From NCBI GenBank assembly GCA_001179505.1, contig CDMY01000040.1, forward strand, positions 3,243-67,242: 64,000 nt of DNA, written 5' to 3'. The DNA comes from Vitrella brassicaformis (lineage: Eukaryota > Sar > Vitrellaceae). A program made the translations under genes and the position numbers. Positions within the stretch are counted from its first letter, which is position 1; every line of letters starts with the position of its first letter. The notes under the pieces are model-generated. The model saw only the letters and a program-made list of their open reading frames with translations. It did no database searches and was not told the origin of the DNA. This document shows, in pieces, positions 44,165 to 55,546 of the stretch.

Positions 44165-44395
44165 GGCTCTTTGCTGAGGCGTGTGAAGTGTTGAAATCTG
44201 GTCGAGGACATCTCCTTCCCGGCTGATCGAGTGAGGGTCGAATTGATGGTTTTCTCGAACCTGGCAAATTCGTTTTGCGATTTCATTTAACGAATGCCTC
44301 CCCAGGTCAGACACACACTGACTCGTGAAGAAAGAGCGGGAAAAGGCGAAGATTCGGCGAGAGACCTCAGTGCGAGCTAAGGCCTTAGCTCGCAT
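44165..44395 (-). promoter_or_regulatory. Conserved upstream element, copy 2
   Basis: Reverse complement matches 27750-27960, with an identical core at about 44222-44286 and partial identity on both sides. It points toward the leftward gene at 43092-43932 and its far end is about 30 bp from the rightward gene at 44424. Confidence 0.6.
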
Positions 44396-44423
44396 CAGTC
44401 GCGAGAACGAGATCTGGCTTCCG

Positions 44424-45413
44424 ATGCACCGGCATGGAGCAGAACAGCATCACAGTGCACCAGGGTTGCTGTATGTGCTGTTTGGGCTCGCCGCCATGTG
44501 CTGCTGTCAAGGAGTCAGTGAGCAGGAGCAGTGCCTCGCGTTCAGACCTGTGGAGACCCTCGCGGCCTTCAGGACTCCCCGTGTGGTCTTCCAGGCGGCC
44601 GCCTCGCCCCTCTCCTTCCCGCGGGTGCTGTCCATTGTGGACGGGGAGTGCTATCTGTGCCACATACGTGAGTATCGGCGGATGGAGATGATCTTGGCTG
44701 CGGAGATGCCCTACGTGCGCGTCATCCGGGTGGACTCGCACCTGGTGTCCCAGGTTATGCGACTCAAATGGTTGGTATGGGAGGGACTGGTGTTGGATGT
44801 GGGAGGTGGCGCTGGTTGGTTTGTTCTCACTGGTTGGTTTGTGTGTGCACCGCACCCAGGGGCATCACAATGTTTCCGTTGCTGGTTCTCGTCTACGAAG
44901 GCCGCGTGCACAAACTGGCACCCGACTACCCGTAAGCGAGATAGATCGAAGGAAGGGACGGAGGGCTCACTGCGCCATCCATCCATCCCTGCCTGTCTGT
45001 CTGTCTGTCTGGCTCTAACTCTCAGCATTGACCCATCAACAGTCGTGGGCTTCGTTTCAAAGATCACAGGTGACTGGAGGCCAACGCCACTGGCATGGCA
45101 AACACTCACATGTATGCCTTGCTTTGCCTTGCCTGCCATTGCAGGGATGGCGCCGCACAACACGACTCACATATGGAGGGGCTGGGACGACATGGTGCCG
45201 CCACCCGACTGGGAAGACGCCGACAGCCCCGAATCGCCCGTCGGGAGGCGTAGTGGTAGGGGTGGGAATGGCATGTCGCATATTTCGCTGCAGCTGTGGC
45301 GGCTGGTGAGCGGGGTGCCGGTCAACTATGTGATGATGGTCTGGGGCAGCGTGGCCGTGGTGCTCAAGTGTGTGTGGAAGAGCCAGAGGCCTTCAGAGGC
45401 CGTCAATGCCTGA
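44424..45413 (+). CDS. Thioredoxin-like single-pass membrane protein of the secretory pathway
   Basis: Four exons: 44424-44770, 44860-44931, 45026-45069 and 45145-45413; about 243 residues. A signal-like segment (GLLYVLFGLAAMCCCQGVS) comes first. A thioredoxin-like fold is suggested by RVLSIVDGECYLCHIREYRR, MILAAEMPYVRVIRVDS and the cis-Pro strand GITMFPLLVLVYEGRV. CYLC lies where the CxxC pair would sit, though its context is not typical. The tail has a probable transmembrane helix (VPVNYVMMVWGSVAVVLKCV) and a basic end. This resembles TMX-type disulphide isomerases in layout; redox activity is uncertain. Confidence 0.65.
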   Translation: MHRHGAEQHHSAPGLLYVLFGLAAMCCCQGVSEQEQCLAFRPVETLAAFRTPRVVFQAAASPLSFPRVLSIVDGECYLCHIREYRRMEMILAAEMPYVRVIRVDSHLVSQVMRLKWLVWEGLVLDVGGGAGWFVLTGWFVCAPHPGASQCFRCWFSSTKAACTNWHPTTRKRDRSKEGTEGSLRHPSIPACLSVCLALTLSIDPSTVVGFVSKITGDWRPTPLAWQTLTCMPCFALPAIAGMAPHNTTHIWRGWDDMVPPPDWEDADSPESPVGRRSGRGGNGMSHISLQLWRLVSGVPVNYVMMVWGSVAVVLKCVWKSQRPSEAVNA

Positions 45414-45568
45414 ATGCGCGTGTGCGCCTTGGGTGGGTGGAATTCGGGGTGTGTCGTGTGTCGAGGTTTGCAGGCACAAGTACAGTACAGTGCGCATGCG
45501 TGTGTGTGTATAGATGGTATGAGGTGTTTATATGATACTAGCGCGAGCCCGCGCTTCGCGCGGGGAGC

Positions 45569-45570
<2 letters not shown>

Positions 45571-45604
<34 letters not shown>

Positions 45605-45710
45605 TCGACTTTGATGAGACCGTGCGACTTCAGAACAGCATGGATACAGATGGACAGGCATATTTTGCCAGTGTCTGCCGGTCGAGCCGCGTCCGCAACT
45701 TCATCGTTGT

Positions 45711-45742
<32 letters not shown>
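45571..45742 (+). repeat. (GA)n and (CA)n microsatellites inside the Helitron tail
   Basis: A GA run at about 45571-45601 and CA then GA runs at about 45713-45755 lie between the coding fragment and the terminal hairpin. Confidence 0.85.
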
Positions 45743-45755
<13 letters not shown>

Positions 45756-45864
45756 CACTGAGAGTAAGGTCAAAGGAGACAGGGATGTCTGTCGTGTCTC
45801 GCAATCAAACGAAGCACAGGAGACGGACACGTCGGAAATGGATGTCCAGATAGACGACAGTCAG

Positions 45865-46740
45865 TCAATTTGGTTCGTCGGCATCCTGAATGATGGCCTC
45901 TATCGAGAGATGCGGCACCAATGTGGGTATTTCATCGTCATTCTCGGAGTGGCAAGAACACCGTGTTATTCGCCTCGCAGCCTGCTCTTGTATGTTGTCG
46001 ATAATGTACAGCTGCGCAAATTTTCGCGGATCGTTTGGATTTATCGGCATCAATCCACCCATTCGATGGTACACCTCTCCATGGATTGTGAGCATCGCGG
46101 GAGGAATGCTGTTGCCGTACCGCTGCCGCACCTCTGACGTTGGGTCGTAGATCTTGGCGCCTGTCGACGCAAACTGAAATATGCAATTGTACATCCGCAA
46201 CAACGCTATAAAATGGTTGGTTTGCTGATGTTGTCCGAGATACAGTTCACGCAGTGGGGTCGGCAGGTCTTCATCTTGCAGCGGAGGCAATTGAACCGTG
46301 CCTTTGCGACAGCAGAAGCTGCTAATGATGTGACCGTCTTTGCGCTCACACTCGTCATCGAACAGCTGAGCGCCACAGTAGACATACTGACTGCTCATTG
46401 TCCCTGCATTGTGCTGCTCGATCAAGGACTCGTCGAAGTTGTCAATAGGGATGCGGAACGACCGCAAAGTGGCTGTCCTCTGGGCCGCATTCCTGGCTCG
46501 TCGTGTTGCATTGACTTGATCAGCAGCCACTCTGTGACGGGCCCGTCGTCTTGCATCTGTCCCCTGTGCCGCTCGCTCTGAAGCGTTGGCCGCATAGCTG
46601 GCTCGTCGTGTTGCATTGCGTTGATCAGCAGCCACTCTGTCACGGGCTCGTCGTCTTGCATTTCGTTCGGTGGCCTCCATATGATGGCTCGCTCTTCTGC
46701 GAGTGTTGCGCTGGTCTTGCGCAAGGGGGCGACCACCTCT
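45865..46740 (-). pseudogene. Helitron Rep-helicase N-terminal fragment
   Basis: One open frame begins after a TTGCTTTAG acceptor-like site and ends at TGA. It starts with Arg-rich repeats (RRRARDRVAADQRNATRRAS) typical of Helitron proteins, then CGAQLFDDECERKDG, SSFCCRKGTVQLPPL, NHFIALLRMYNCIFQFAS, GEVYHRMGGLMP and KFAQLYIIDN, all hallmarks of the region before the Helitron-like N domain. Without Rep and helicase domains it cannot transpose on its own. Confidence 0.85.
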
Positions 46741-46788
46741 AAAGCAACACACACACACACACACAAACACAAACACAAACGCACACAC

Positions 46789-48210
46789 AAAAACACAGCA
46801 TTGTGATACTTGTGATTGCCTTTTTCAATGGCTCTTGCCTGGCAACTTCATTTGCTGTGCTCGACGGTGTTTCATTGGACACGTTCGAGCTAGCCGAAGC
46901 CTGCGAGTTTGCCGATCAGCAAAGGAAACGCTCCCCTCATTGTCGTCTAGCGCGATAAAAATGCAATTGTAAAAATGCGGTCCAATCCAGGTGACGTCAG
47001 GAGCTCCTTTTGGTGGGTTTGCGGCTCTCAGGACAGGCGTCAAGGAGCTCTATGTGCAAAGCTGTTGCTGTCGTTTTCACCCGGCTCAGCCTGACGACAC
47101 AGCTCAGCTAGCCGTCAGGGGCTGCTCTTTCGAGTTTTTCTCGCTCTAGACGACTGAGGAGGAGCCCGTTGTGCAACGCTGTTCACAGGAGGACTCTCTT
47201 CGTGTGGGCGAGGGTGTGGGGGCGGAAAGGGAGGGAATTGGGAGGGAAGACAGGGATTTACAAGATCGGTAAAGTGCTCGCTAACCGCGGACGACCACGA
47301 CCACGATTGTCCTATTTAGAATAGATTTTGTGTGTCGCTCGGGGCGCATTCGGTCACGGGCGGTGAGTGCAGTGGGACGAGACGAGAAATGCACGTGCAG
47401 AAAAGATGCGATGAGGACCTTTAGTGGATGCTCTCGTGTGTCACTCACTCACTGGTCGGTACACACACACTCACACTCGATCAGCAAGAGGAAGACGAAT
47501 AAAATCAAATCAGCACACACGTCATTCCATCCATCCAAACTCCTATGCCATGAAAGCGGCCGTCTTGTGATGTGATGCCCCCCTCCACCCCTCGGACGGA
47601 CATGTTTTGAAATGGCCATCTATCTATCTAGTTTGTATATATAAAGCCCTAGCCTAGCTGTTGTGTCAGGCACGCAGCAGTACGCGCCCACACGGGTGCT
47701 CCCAACCAACCAACCAACCAACCAACCAACCAGCCAGTCAGTCAGTCAGCCACATATGTATATGTACATATATGTATGCAAATACACTCACTCACACACA
47801 TGCACACACGCATAAACCTAGGCACCCATCTCCCTAAGGCAGGCATGCAGGCAGGCAGGCAGGCACAGAACAGCAGCTATCGAATCAGTCCCCACGGCCG
47901 TCTGTCTGTCTGTCTGCCTGTCTGTCTGTCTGTCTGTGTGTCTGTTGTCGGAGTCATGTGCGTGGGAAAGGCAAAAACGACACACCGATATCGCATCCCG
48001 GCTGGCAGATACACAAGTCATTCACTCACTCACACACTCACTCAAGACTCGATGCAGCTCGCTCACGTCCCAGATGCATACAACAGACATACACCAAGAG
48101 AATGAAATGCCTGTGTGTGTGTGTGTGTGTCAGTTGTTCTCCCGCACACCCGCGTCGGCACATACACACACAAGCGATAAAGGAATGAGTGAGTGATGCA
48201 TGGGTGTGTG
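46789..48210. other. Intergenic with many simple repeats
   Basis: About 1.4 kb without a supported gene. Contains CAAC repeats (47703-47732), an alternating TATGTATATG tract (47756-47778), GTCT/GGCA runs (47845-47940) and CA/GT runs. The outer end of the Helitron is probably within 46800-47350. Confidence 0.5.
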
Positions 48211-50708
48211 TCAGTTCTTGAACAGTCCCTTGGCCATTCTCTTCTCCAGCTCGACGTTCCGCCCGGTGCTGCGGCCGGTGCTGCGGGTGGACGCGGCAAA
48301 GGCCACCACGCCGCCCCCCTGGGCCTTGGACAGAACAAACGCCACACACTTGATGGCCTGATCGATCACATCACACACACACACACAACTCATGGATGGA
48401 TGGGCGACACAGTCCATCGTGTGCTGTCCCCTCTCACCTTCTCTTTGCTGTCGCGTGAGAGGGCGATCGTCTCGTCGCCCGCCAGCAGGGCCTTCAGGCG
48501 CTGAAACGAACTCAGCTGCGGCAGGTCACGTCAACAAGAAACAGATCACAGCGAGAATGGGGGATGGTGCGGCCGGTACCTGTACGATGCGGTTGGCGAC
48601 GGTGTTAGCGGTCGTCTGCGTCGTGAGCTTCTGCTCTTCGCCATACCTGCCAGAACACAGACAGACAGACAAAGAGGGGTGTCTGTCTTCGCCGATGTTC
48701 CTCGGCCGTGGGGTTACTCACTTGGCGAGCAGTGTAAGTATATCGGCGATGCACTCGGTGACGCCGGGTTCGCCTTTGACATGCACCTTGCCCACAGCCA
48801 TGTCCAGCAGCAGCTGGCACATGACACCAGGCAGCTCCTCATAACTCGACACCTGTGTCCCACACACACACACACACACACGCAGAGAGACAATCACACA
48901 CACACACACGCATTTGTGTGTCCGTTGTGTGCATTGCATGGTCGAACTTCACCCGTTTGTCGTTTTCGAGCAGCTGATTGAGGAGCCCGACGCTGGGGCG
49001 GATGAGCGAGCCCTGGGTGAAGAAGCTCGGGTACCTGCTGCAGTGTGCCACACAGAACCGACAGACACACACACTTGGCCTGATCGACGTGTGTTGCCTG
49101 TGTGTGTGTGTGTATCTGTGTGTATGTGTATGTGTGTGTTCCCTCACAAGAGTAGCCGCTCTCTCTCCACGCGGGTGCCGACGCCCTCCTCGTCACGCAG
49201 CAGCTTCAACACCACCGGCACAAAGCCGGCATCGATGATCTCGCCGATGTAGTGTCCTCGGCCTGAGCGGCCACACACTTCCAGAACATCCTGTGAGGCT
49301 GTGTTAGTCACGTGTGTGCGTGCGTTGATATACCTGCGGAGTTGCGAAGTAGGCTGCTGACGACAACGGTGACGTCGAGGTAGCCGAAGCCGATGCTCTG
49401 CGGCCGCAAGGCGGAGGCGATGGCCTTGAGTGTGGCGCCGTCGGCCATCACATGCCCGTACAACACATCCAGTACTGCACACACGCAGCCACACACGACA
49501 GGTACATCCAGACAGCTGTGGAGGTGCGTGTGCATCGATCTCTCTCTCTCTCCCGGGATCCCTCACTTTTGGGCACTCTGTCAGGGAACATGTCGTCGTA
49601 GCTCCAGTCGAGCATGTAGAAAACCGTGCCCAGCAGGAGCCCAGCCGCGTACTTTGTGAACGTGTCGGCCGCGGGGTGATTGGCCGCCTTGACGAGGCGC
49701 TCGGCGTGAGGGACCATGTGCGTCTCCACCGCATCAATCGATGGACAGTGAGTCAGGCTCGGCTCGGCGCTGCGCGCCTCGCCTTCGCAATCAAAAGGGG
49801 TCACTGGAGGAATCTCTGTCTGTCTTGAATCGTAATGGAGAGAGAAGGTCGGGCGAATGACCTTGACCGAGACCATCAACACACAGCACAGCACAGCATT
49901 GTGCGTGGGGCCATGCATGTGTGTGCATATTCGCGGCTCGCTTACTGTCCCAGGCGGTGTTGGAGAGGAGCTGGTTGACCATCTGGTTGATGCCCTTGCA
50001 CCTCTGGTCGGCAGGACCCTCCCCATCGAGTGCCAGGTCGATAGTGTCGCCGAGCAGCCGCATCTACACATCTGGGGCCAGGTACGAAGAGAACATGTTG
50101 TCAGACGAGTAATAGTCGCACAGAAACGACACCGCGGCCTCGGCCAGACCGTCAGCCGTAGACTTCATGGCAGCCTTGGCACGGGCGATCATGTCTGGAT
50201 GGCCGGTCAGCAGCACGTCGCGATAGTGCTTTGTGTTGCCCTTGCGGAACCCACCGGGCCCAAAGCTGCCGTTGGTGCGGTTTCCAAACCGGATGGCTGC
50301 ACTCAGGAGGCTGAAGACCGCTGTGCTGAGATGGCAATCCTCGCTGCTGATCTGCTCAAGAGAAGCGAACAGCTGCTTGGCCTCGGCCGGCCTCCACGCA
50401 AAGGCGAAGCCCAGCTGCACGAGAGAGGTGAGGGCAGATGCGGCGAGGTGGTGGATCTCCATTTGCTGTGTCGGGTCGGCCAGCAACTCAACGAGCCGGT
50501 CACGAAGGGCCATACGATGCATGCCATCCTTGCCTTCGAGTTCCTTGACGGCCTCACGCGTGGCAGGATAGCCAGCCCCGTCATCAGCGGCCGCGAGGGA
50601 CTTGAGCAGCATAGCGAGGCGCTTGAGGTGCGGGGCAGCCGCTTGAGGTGCCTCGGCAGTGACAAAGGCACGTACCGCCTCCACCAGATCGGGACGCCGC
50701 GAAGTCAT
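48211..50708 (-). CDS. Armadillo/HEAT-like repeat protein with an in-frame TAG
   Basis: Nine exons: 49946-50708, 49567-49782, 49334-49474, 49148-49277, 48953-49034, 48722-48852, 48580-48646, 48438-48515 and 48211-48357; about 585 codons. Helical repeats are visible: MEIHHLAASALTSLVQLGF, RFVEL-type helices, SLLSAAIRFGNRTNGSFG, CGRSGRGHYIGEIIDAGFVP and LVLKLL-like segments. The parallel stretches FLCDYYSSDNMFSSYLAPDV and FYMLDWSYDDMFPDRVPK suggest an internal duplication. A TAG at 50066-50064 interrupts the first exon just before MRLLGDTIDLAL, although the frame stays open on both sides. A 69-nt in-phase intron ending at that TAG is an alternative. Function unknown. Confidence 0.7.
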
Positions 50709-51453
50709 AGCGGGAGGATGCAGGGAGTGCGACGCAGGGAGTGGGAATTTGGCTGTTGAGCTTGTTAAGGGATGCTGCAGATGTCTGAGCTGCCTCGAGC
50801 TGCCCAAGCGCACGGGCGGAATGAAATGTGCGAGATGAAGCGAGCGATCTACGAGACACCCCACGCAATTTCATCAGCAGCAGTCTCAGATGCATCATAG
50901 GAGTCCCTGCACCATCTGATGCCGATGCCAAAGCATTGGGACGAAGATATGTGCTGCCTGGTCAACCCAACCAACGAAGGAGTGAAAGCTTCACGGATGC
51001 GCAACAAGAAATTACACAGCATAGTAGTATACTGTATCTGTGTGCGTGTTCTTCTCTTTGTCTCATATGTATTTGCAATTTTCCCGCGTCCGAAATGCAT
51101 GTCTCGTTTCCCTGATGAGGAAGGGCACGTGTTTGCCTCTGTGTTCAAACGGATCCATCCACTCTGATCTCATCTATCCATCCACACTCAGGCAGACGCA
51201 TGCGCTGCGTCTGTCCATCAATAGCCCCGCCAGACATATACCTGCCCCCAGCACTACCTCACTCACTTACTCACTGATGCGTGTCTCACTGGCAGTCGGA
51301 CTGCGATAGCTCCCAGCGCGCAAAGTGCCTGCCACAGACAGACAGACACACAAACGCACACACACGCAGAGAGGAGCAATTAATCAGTCAGGAGTAGCCA
51401 TGCGCCTCTCCATATTTCTCTTTGTGTGCACCTGAGTTGGCTGCTAGCGGGCC
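50709..51453. other. Intergenic, no gene seen
   Basis: Upstream of the armadillo-like gene and downstream of the next leftward gene. Open frames on both strands lack supporting splice sites or recognisable content. Confidence 0.45.
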
Positions 51454-52784
51454 TCAGATATATACGGATGCAACCGCGGGTAGCAGTTCGGCGAGGCGGT
51501 CGATCTTCTTGTGTGCGATGACCATCGTCAGCGGAAACCGGTCCAACCCATAGCAGTAACGTTGCGCCTCCTCCGTGGTGGCCAGGCGGATGTGTATTGA
51601 TGAGCTGTAGTTGACTATCAGGACGTGCGCTGCGATTGCATCGGCCTCCTTGTCACCGCACAAAATCACCAGACGATGTGAGATGCGGGCAATACCAATG
51701 TAGTCGATGGTGCGGCAATCAAACAGGGGCGGCGACCGGTCCATGAGGGCAAGGAGACGATCATGCGCCATACGGCGCCTCTCGTGTGACTCGTCTGACT
51801 CGTCTGGCTCTCCGTCGACAGACAAGCGACGCGTGAACTCGCTTGTCACGAATCGCGCGTTCTTGACCAGCCTGAAGCGAAAATAGAGACGCGGCAGCCA
51901 CGCTGCTCTTTTGTTGTCCCACTCGACTTGAAAGAAATGTGCGTACTCTGCGATGATCAGTGCTCGAAGGCTGCAATAGACATTGTCCCCAGACAGATCA
52001 CTGGGGTCTGCAGACAGAGACACCAACACGAATCAGTTCAATCTGTGTTGGTTGATGCGCTACTCTTACATTTGCACACGGGGTCGGTGGCATCGAATCT
52101 GTCTTTAAAGGGACAGTCGCCCGGCACCGTCTGCCGTGTGTATACCGTCACACAACGCCCGCCCAGCATTTCCATGCCGTCGACTCCTCGCGTCAGTTCC
52201 ATCCCCTCGCCCAGCCGGTGACTGTACAAGGAGTACTGGCGCAGAACCTCCAAGCGGTTGAGAAACAGATGCTTGTCGGCAGTCACCTTGAGCACATCAG
52301 CGGCCGTCACCATGAGAGGGAGAGACTGCAGTCGACCACTGCTCCTGGCCATATTGAGAATGACCGCATTCTCTGCTCACCGCCGCCCGCCCTTGACCAA
52401 GACCCACCACACCCGCATCAGATACTGTCCTCGGCTAATTGTCGGCTGCTGCCCCGCCTCTCCCCGAGGCTGCCGCGTGTCGTTATGCTTCTCGTAGGTA
52501 AGCAGTCTGTGGATGCCGTGTCGCCGCAGGAGCCCGTCGATGCGCCGCTCAATGCTGTTGGCGACGGCGTCGCTGAGGACGAGCGTGCGCATGTGGGTGG
52601 CAGAGAACAGAGATGCGCAGCCCTCTCCCCCGAGCAATTTTCTCAACTCATTCGCCAGCACGGGGAGCTCGTAAGGCCCCAGCTGACCAATGCGCGCGAG
52701 AAGGGAGAAATGCGGCTCTGCGGGCTCTGAAGAACAGGCACTTGCAGTGGCCTGAAGGATGGATAGCAAAGACAAGAGGGGCAT
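51454..52784 (-). CDS. Uncharacterised three-exon protein
   Basis: Exons 52381-52784, 52070-52338 and 51454-52007 give about 408 residues; phases agree, but the first intron is only 42 nt. If that intron is rejected there are two adjacent genes, the second starting at the ATG at 52352. The protein starts MPLLSLLSILQATASA, continues with Leu-rich helices (LGPYELPVLANELRKLLGG, RRIDGLLRRHGIHRLLTYE), VTAADVLKVTADKHLFLNRL and ends RLAELLPAVASVYI. No family is recognised. Confidence 0.55.
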
Positions 52785-53346
52785 TGTTTCTCGAGAACGG
52801 CTCTGCCACAGACAATTCATCGAGTGGCCGTGCGGCATAATGATTGTCTCTTTATTCACCTGTGCACGTATGTGAGTCCCAGGGCCGGAATGTGGCGAAT
52901 TGGCCATCGTGGAGCACCGACGGATTCTCGCCGTGTTTGAAGGCAAGAGGCCACACAGACGGGTCCCTGGGAAAGGTGGATATGCAGATGCTTGATCGGT
53001 TCCTGGTCCCCGGCCTGCAGCGGGAGAAACGGCAAGGCCAATTTTTGCGAGCTTGGCAATGCGAGCTTTGCAAAAATCAGGGAGCGTAGCAACAGCACAG
53101 CAGGTCGATGAGGATGCATCCATCCCTTGAGGAATAGAAAGCAATCGCGGAGGTAAGCAGAAATGACACTGGTGTGGTGGTCCTCTGCATCCCAAAGGAC
53201 ATCATTTCCCTGTGTTGTTATCAGTTGCTGCAGCACCTGCCTGTGCTGTTATCAGTTGTTGGACGAACAGGCGCAATGTTCCGCTCTGCGGCGGCGCAGG
53301 AACGGGAGGCACTGTGAAGCGGGGGGACAGTCAGGCATCGCACGCC
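52785..53346. other. Intergenic with a small inverted repeat
   Basis: ATTTTTGC (53041-53048) and GCAAAAAT (53070-53077) form 8-bp arms around a 21-nt loop that contains two GCGAGCTT copies. A TGTTATCAGTTG 12-mer occurs near 53215 and again near 53249. No gene seen. Confidence 0.45.
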
Positions 53347-54867
53347 ATGGCGACTTGCAAAGTGAGACCAAAAAGGGACTACCCAACGCCATCTGACAGA
53401 GCGCTTTGACCTGGGTGCGTGGTGTGTGCTGCATCTTCTGCAGGGCCAGTCGTCATCTGCGTCTGGGGAAGGAGTCCCTAAGATTTTCAGCGCCCTGCCG
53501 CCCGGCATGCGAGCGCAGAGCCTCAGACAGACCCTGGGAGTGTCGCTGCCCTACCCAACCATCCCTTCCGACACCGCTGATACGAAGCGTGGAGCACAGC
53601 CGGGATCATCATCATCGGCATCAGCAGCGTCGGCATCGCACCCACCCCCACCACCTCCCCCTCCCCATCCCTCCTACTCTCAGTACAACGATCTCACCAT
53701 GTTCATCCTGGCACAGCAACAGCAGCAGCCTGACGAGCCGCCCAAGAAGCGGCAGCGGCCGGCCATGGAAGGGGCTGGCGAGGGGGAGGGGGCGGAGGGC
53801 AAGGAGAGACCCGCGGGAATCGAGAGGAAAGACGAAGGGTCTCCTTTCTCGATGTTGCAGGTGGGTGGGATGAGTCACGCGCTTACACGTACCTACGTAC
53901 ATGTACAAACCTCCACACACTGCTGTTGTTGCTGCTGTGTATATGTGTGTGTGTGTAGCAAGCCAGCATGGAGATGTTAGCTAGCTTGGGCTATGCCGGT
54001 GGGCCCTGGGCCTCACTCGTGGGCATGGACAAAGGGGCTGCCGCCGCCGCCTATCAGCAGCTCCTCCTCCTCGCTCAGGAAGACCCCGACGCAGCGGCAC
54101 TGCAGCTCTCTCACGGTCGTGCCACAGGTGAGTCAGGTCAAGTCAGAACACCACAGCATGCACATTCATGCCCTCTTGCTCTCTCCTTGCCTGTGTGTGC
54201 AGGCGCAGATATGTCCATGCCCCCCAAGGAGCGTCCGGCCTCGACCGAGCGCCGCAAGTACTTCACGGGTGCGTTCAGTCCGAGCCAGGGTGTGTCGTGG
54301 GACCGCGACCGCAAGGTGTGGGTCGCCCAGTGGAAGGCCACTGACGGGTCGCGGCAGAAGCGGGCCTTTGACCCCCGCCAGTACGGCTTCGATGGGGCCA
54401 AGCAAAAGGCCCTGGCAGCCCGCATGCGGGCCGAGGCGGACGGGCAGGTATCCGTCCCTCAGAAGGCGGAGTTCACCTGTGACAGGCGGGGAGTCCACTA
54501 CGACAAGGGTATGTACGTGGGTGGTTTGGATGGATGGATGGGGGAATGCTTGTCTGTCTGTCTGTGTGTGTGTGTGTTCATGCCTCATGCAGATAAGGGG
54601 TGTTGGACGGCGACGTGGTTCGAGAAGGGCAAGCGTCGGTCGAAGCGATTCTCGTGCCGCAAGCTGGGCCACGACGAGGCCAAGAAGCAGGCCATGGAGC
54701 ACCGGACAGCTATGGAGCAGCAGCACTACACATTCCACAACGAATCTGACAACACCAGCACAGACACCAACGCACCCGCCCCCGCACCCGCCCCTGCCCT
54801 CAGTCTGCAAGCCTACCAGTACCAAGAGCAGCAGATCCAGCGCCAGCAGGGGCCACAGCAGCAGTGA
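53347..54867 (+). CDS. AP2-domain DNA-binding protein (ApiAP2-like, two domains)
   Basis: Five exons: 53347-53361 (MATCK), 53444-53860, 53959-54127, 54203-54508 and 54593-54867; about 393 residues. After a Ser/Pro/Gln-rich region with a basic patch (PPKKRQRPAME) there are two AP2-type segments. The first is SQGVSWDRDRKVWVAQWKAT with RAFDPRQYGFDGAKQKALAA. The second is CDRRGVHYDK, GCWTATWFEKGKRRSKRFSC and KLGHDEAKKQAMEHRTAMEQ. AP2 domains bind DNA through a three-stranded sheet; this family supplies the main sequence-specific regulators of apicomplexans and relatives. The tail is Gln/Pro/Ala-rich, possibly an activation region. The tiny first exon is inferred from phase and could be wrong. Confidence 0.85.
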
Positions 54868-54927
54868 GTGAGACATACCGCGGGTGTGTGGTGTGTAGAT
54901 ATTATGGCTTCTGGCTGGCTGCTGGGG

Positions 54928-55227
54928 NNNNNNNNNNNNNNNNNNNNNNNNNNNNNNNNNNNNNNNNNNNNNNNNNNNNNNNNNNNNNNNNNNNNNNNNN
55001 NNNNNNNNNNNNNNNNNNNNNNNNNNNNNNNNNNNNNNNNNNNNNNNNNNNNNNNNNNNNNNNNNNNNNNNNNNNNNNNNNNNNNNNNNNNNNNNNNNNN
55101 NNNNNNNNNNNNNNNNNNNNNNNNNNNNNNNNNNNNNNNNNNNNNNNNNNNNNNNNNNNNNNNNNNNNNNNNNNNNNNNNNNNNNNNNNNNNNNNNNNNN
55201 NNNNNNNNNNNNNNNNNNNNNNNNNNN
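54928..55227. other. Assembly gap (300 N)
   Basis: Exactly 300 N, flanked by GGGG on both sides, directly downstream of the AP2 gene. Confidence 0.99.
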
Positions 55228-55283
55228 CGGGGGGAGGTGTCGGGGGGCGATCTGCTTTCTCATTGAAACCGTGTGCGTGCAGT

Positions 55284-55406
55284 GTTGGATCTGTGTACGA
55301 CCGCCAGTCTCGGCGCATCCCTGAGCTCATGTTGGGAGCAGCCACTTCCGACAAGAGTTTGGTGCGGTGTTCGTACTGGTGGACGCAGACAGATCTGATC
55401 AGTTGA
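55284..55406 (+). CDS. Possible last exon of a gene hidden in the gap
   Basis: After a GTGTGCGTGCAG acceptor-like site, one frame reads SVYDRQSRRIPELMLGAATS and ends TQTDLIS at TGA. It is too short to identify and could be chance. Confidence 0.25.
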   Translation, partial: VGSVYDRQSRRIPELMLGAATSDKSLVRCSYWWTQTDLIS

Positions 55407-55546
55407 CGCACAATCAGACGATTGAACCCTACGTGAGACGACTTGTGTGCAACATGTACAGTATACGCTGCCATTGACAGCGCCTGGCGCCAAAACGGCT
55501 CGAGACGCCGCCCCCACGTGCCCCCATGCATGGTGCAAAGTGAATC

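Larger units (their letters stand above)
45538..46788 (-). mobile_element. Truncated Helitron with 3' terminus
   Basis: Read leftward, the sequence ends with a GC-rich hairpin (stem CCCGCGC/GCGCGGG at 45548-45554 and 45558-45564, TTC loop), six bases, then CTAG (45541-45538) followed by T. This is the classical Helitron 3' end inserted in an A/T site. Upstream on the same strand is coding sequence of the Helitron Rep-helicase N-terminal region. The Rep HUH and helicase parts are absent: only about 320 bp separate the last coding codon from the terminus. The 5' end is not certain; a TC preceded by A (TCTATTCTAAATAGG on the minus strand, near 47328) is one candidate. Confidence 0.8.

Noticed and set aside
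47845-47940. Possible CRISPR-like array (regular short repeats)
   Set aside because: These are simple GGCA and GTCT microsatellites without unique spacers.
52856-53236. 126-codon leftward open frame
   Set aside because: No splice support, no domain, and composition not like neighbouring coding exons.
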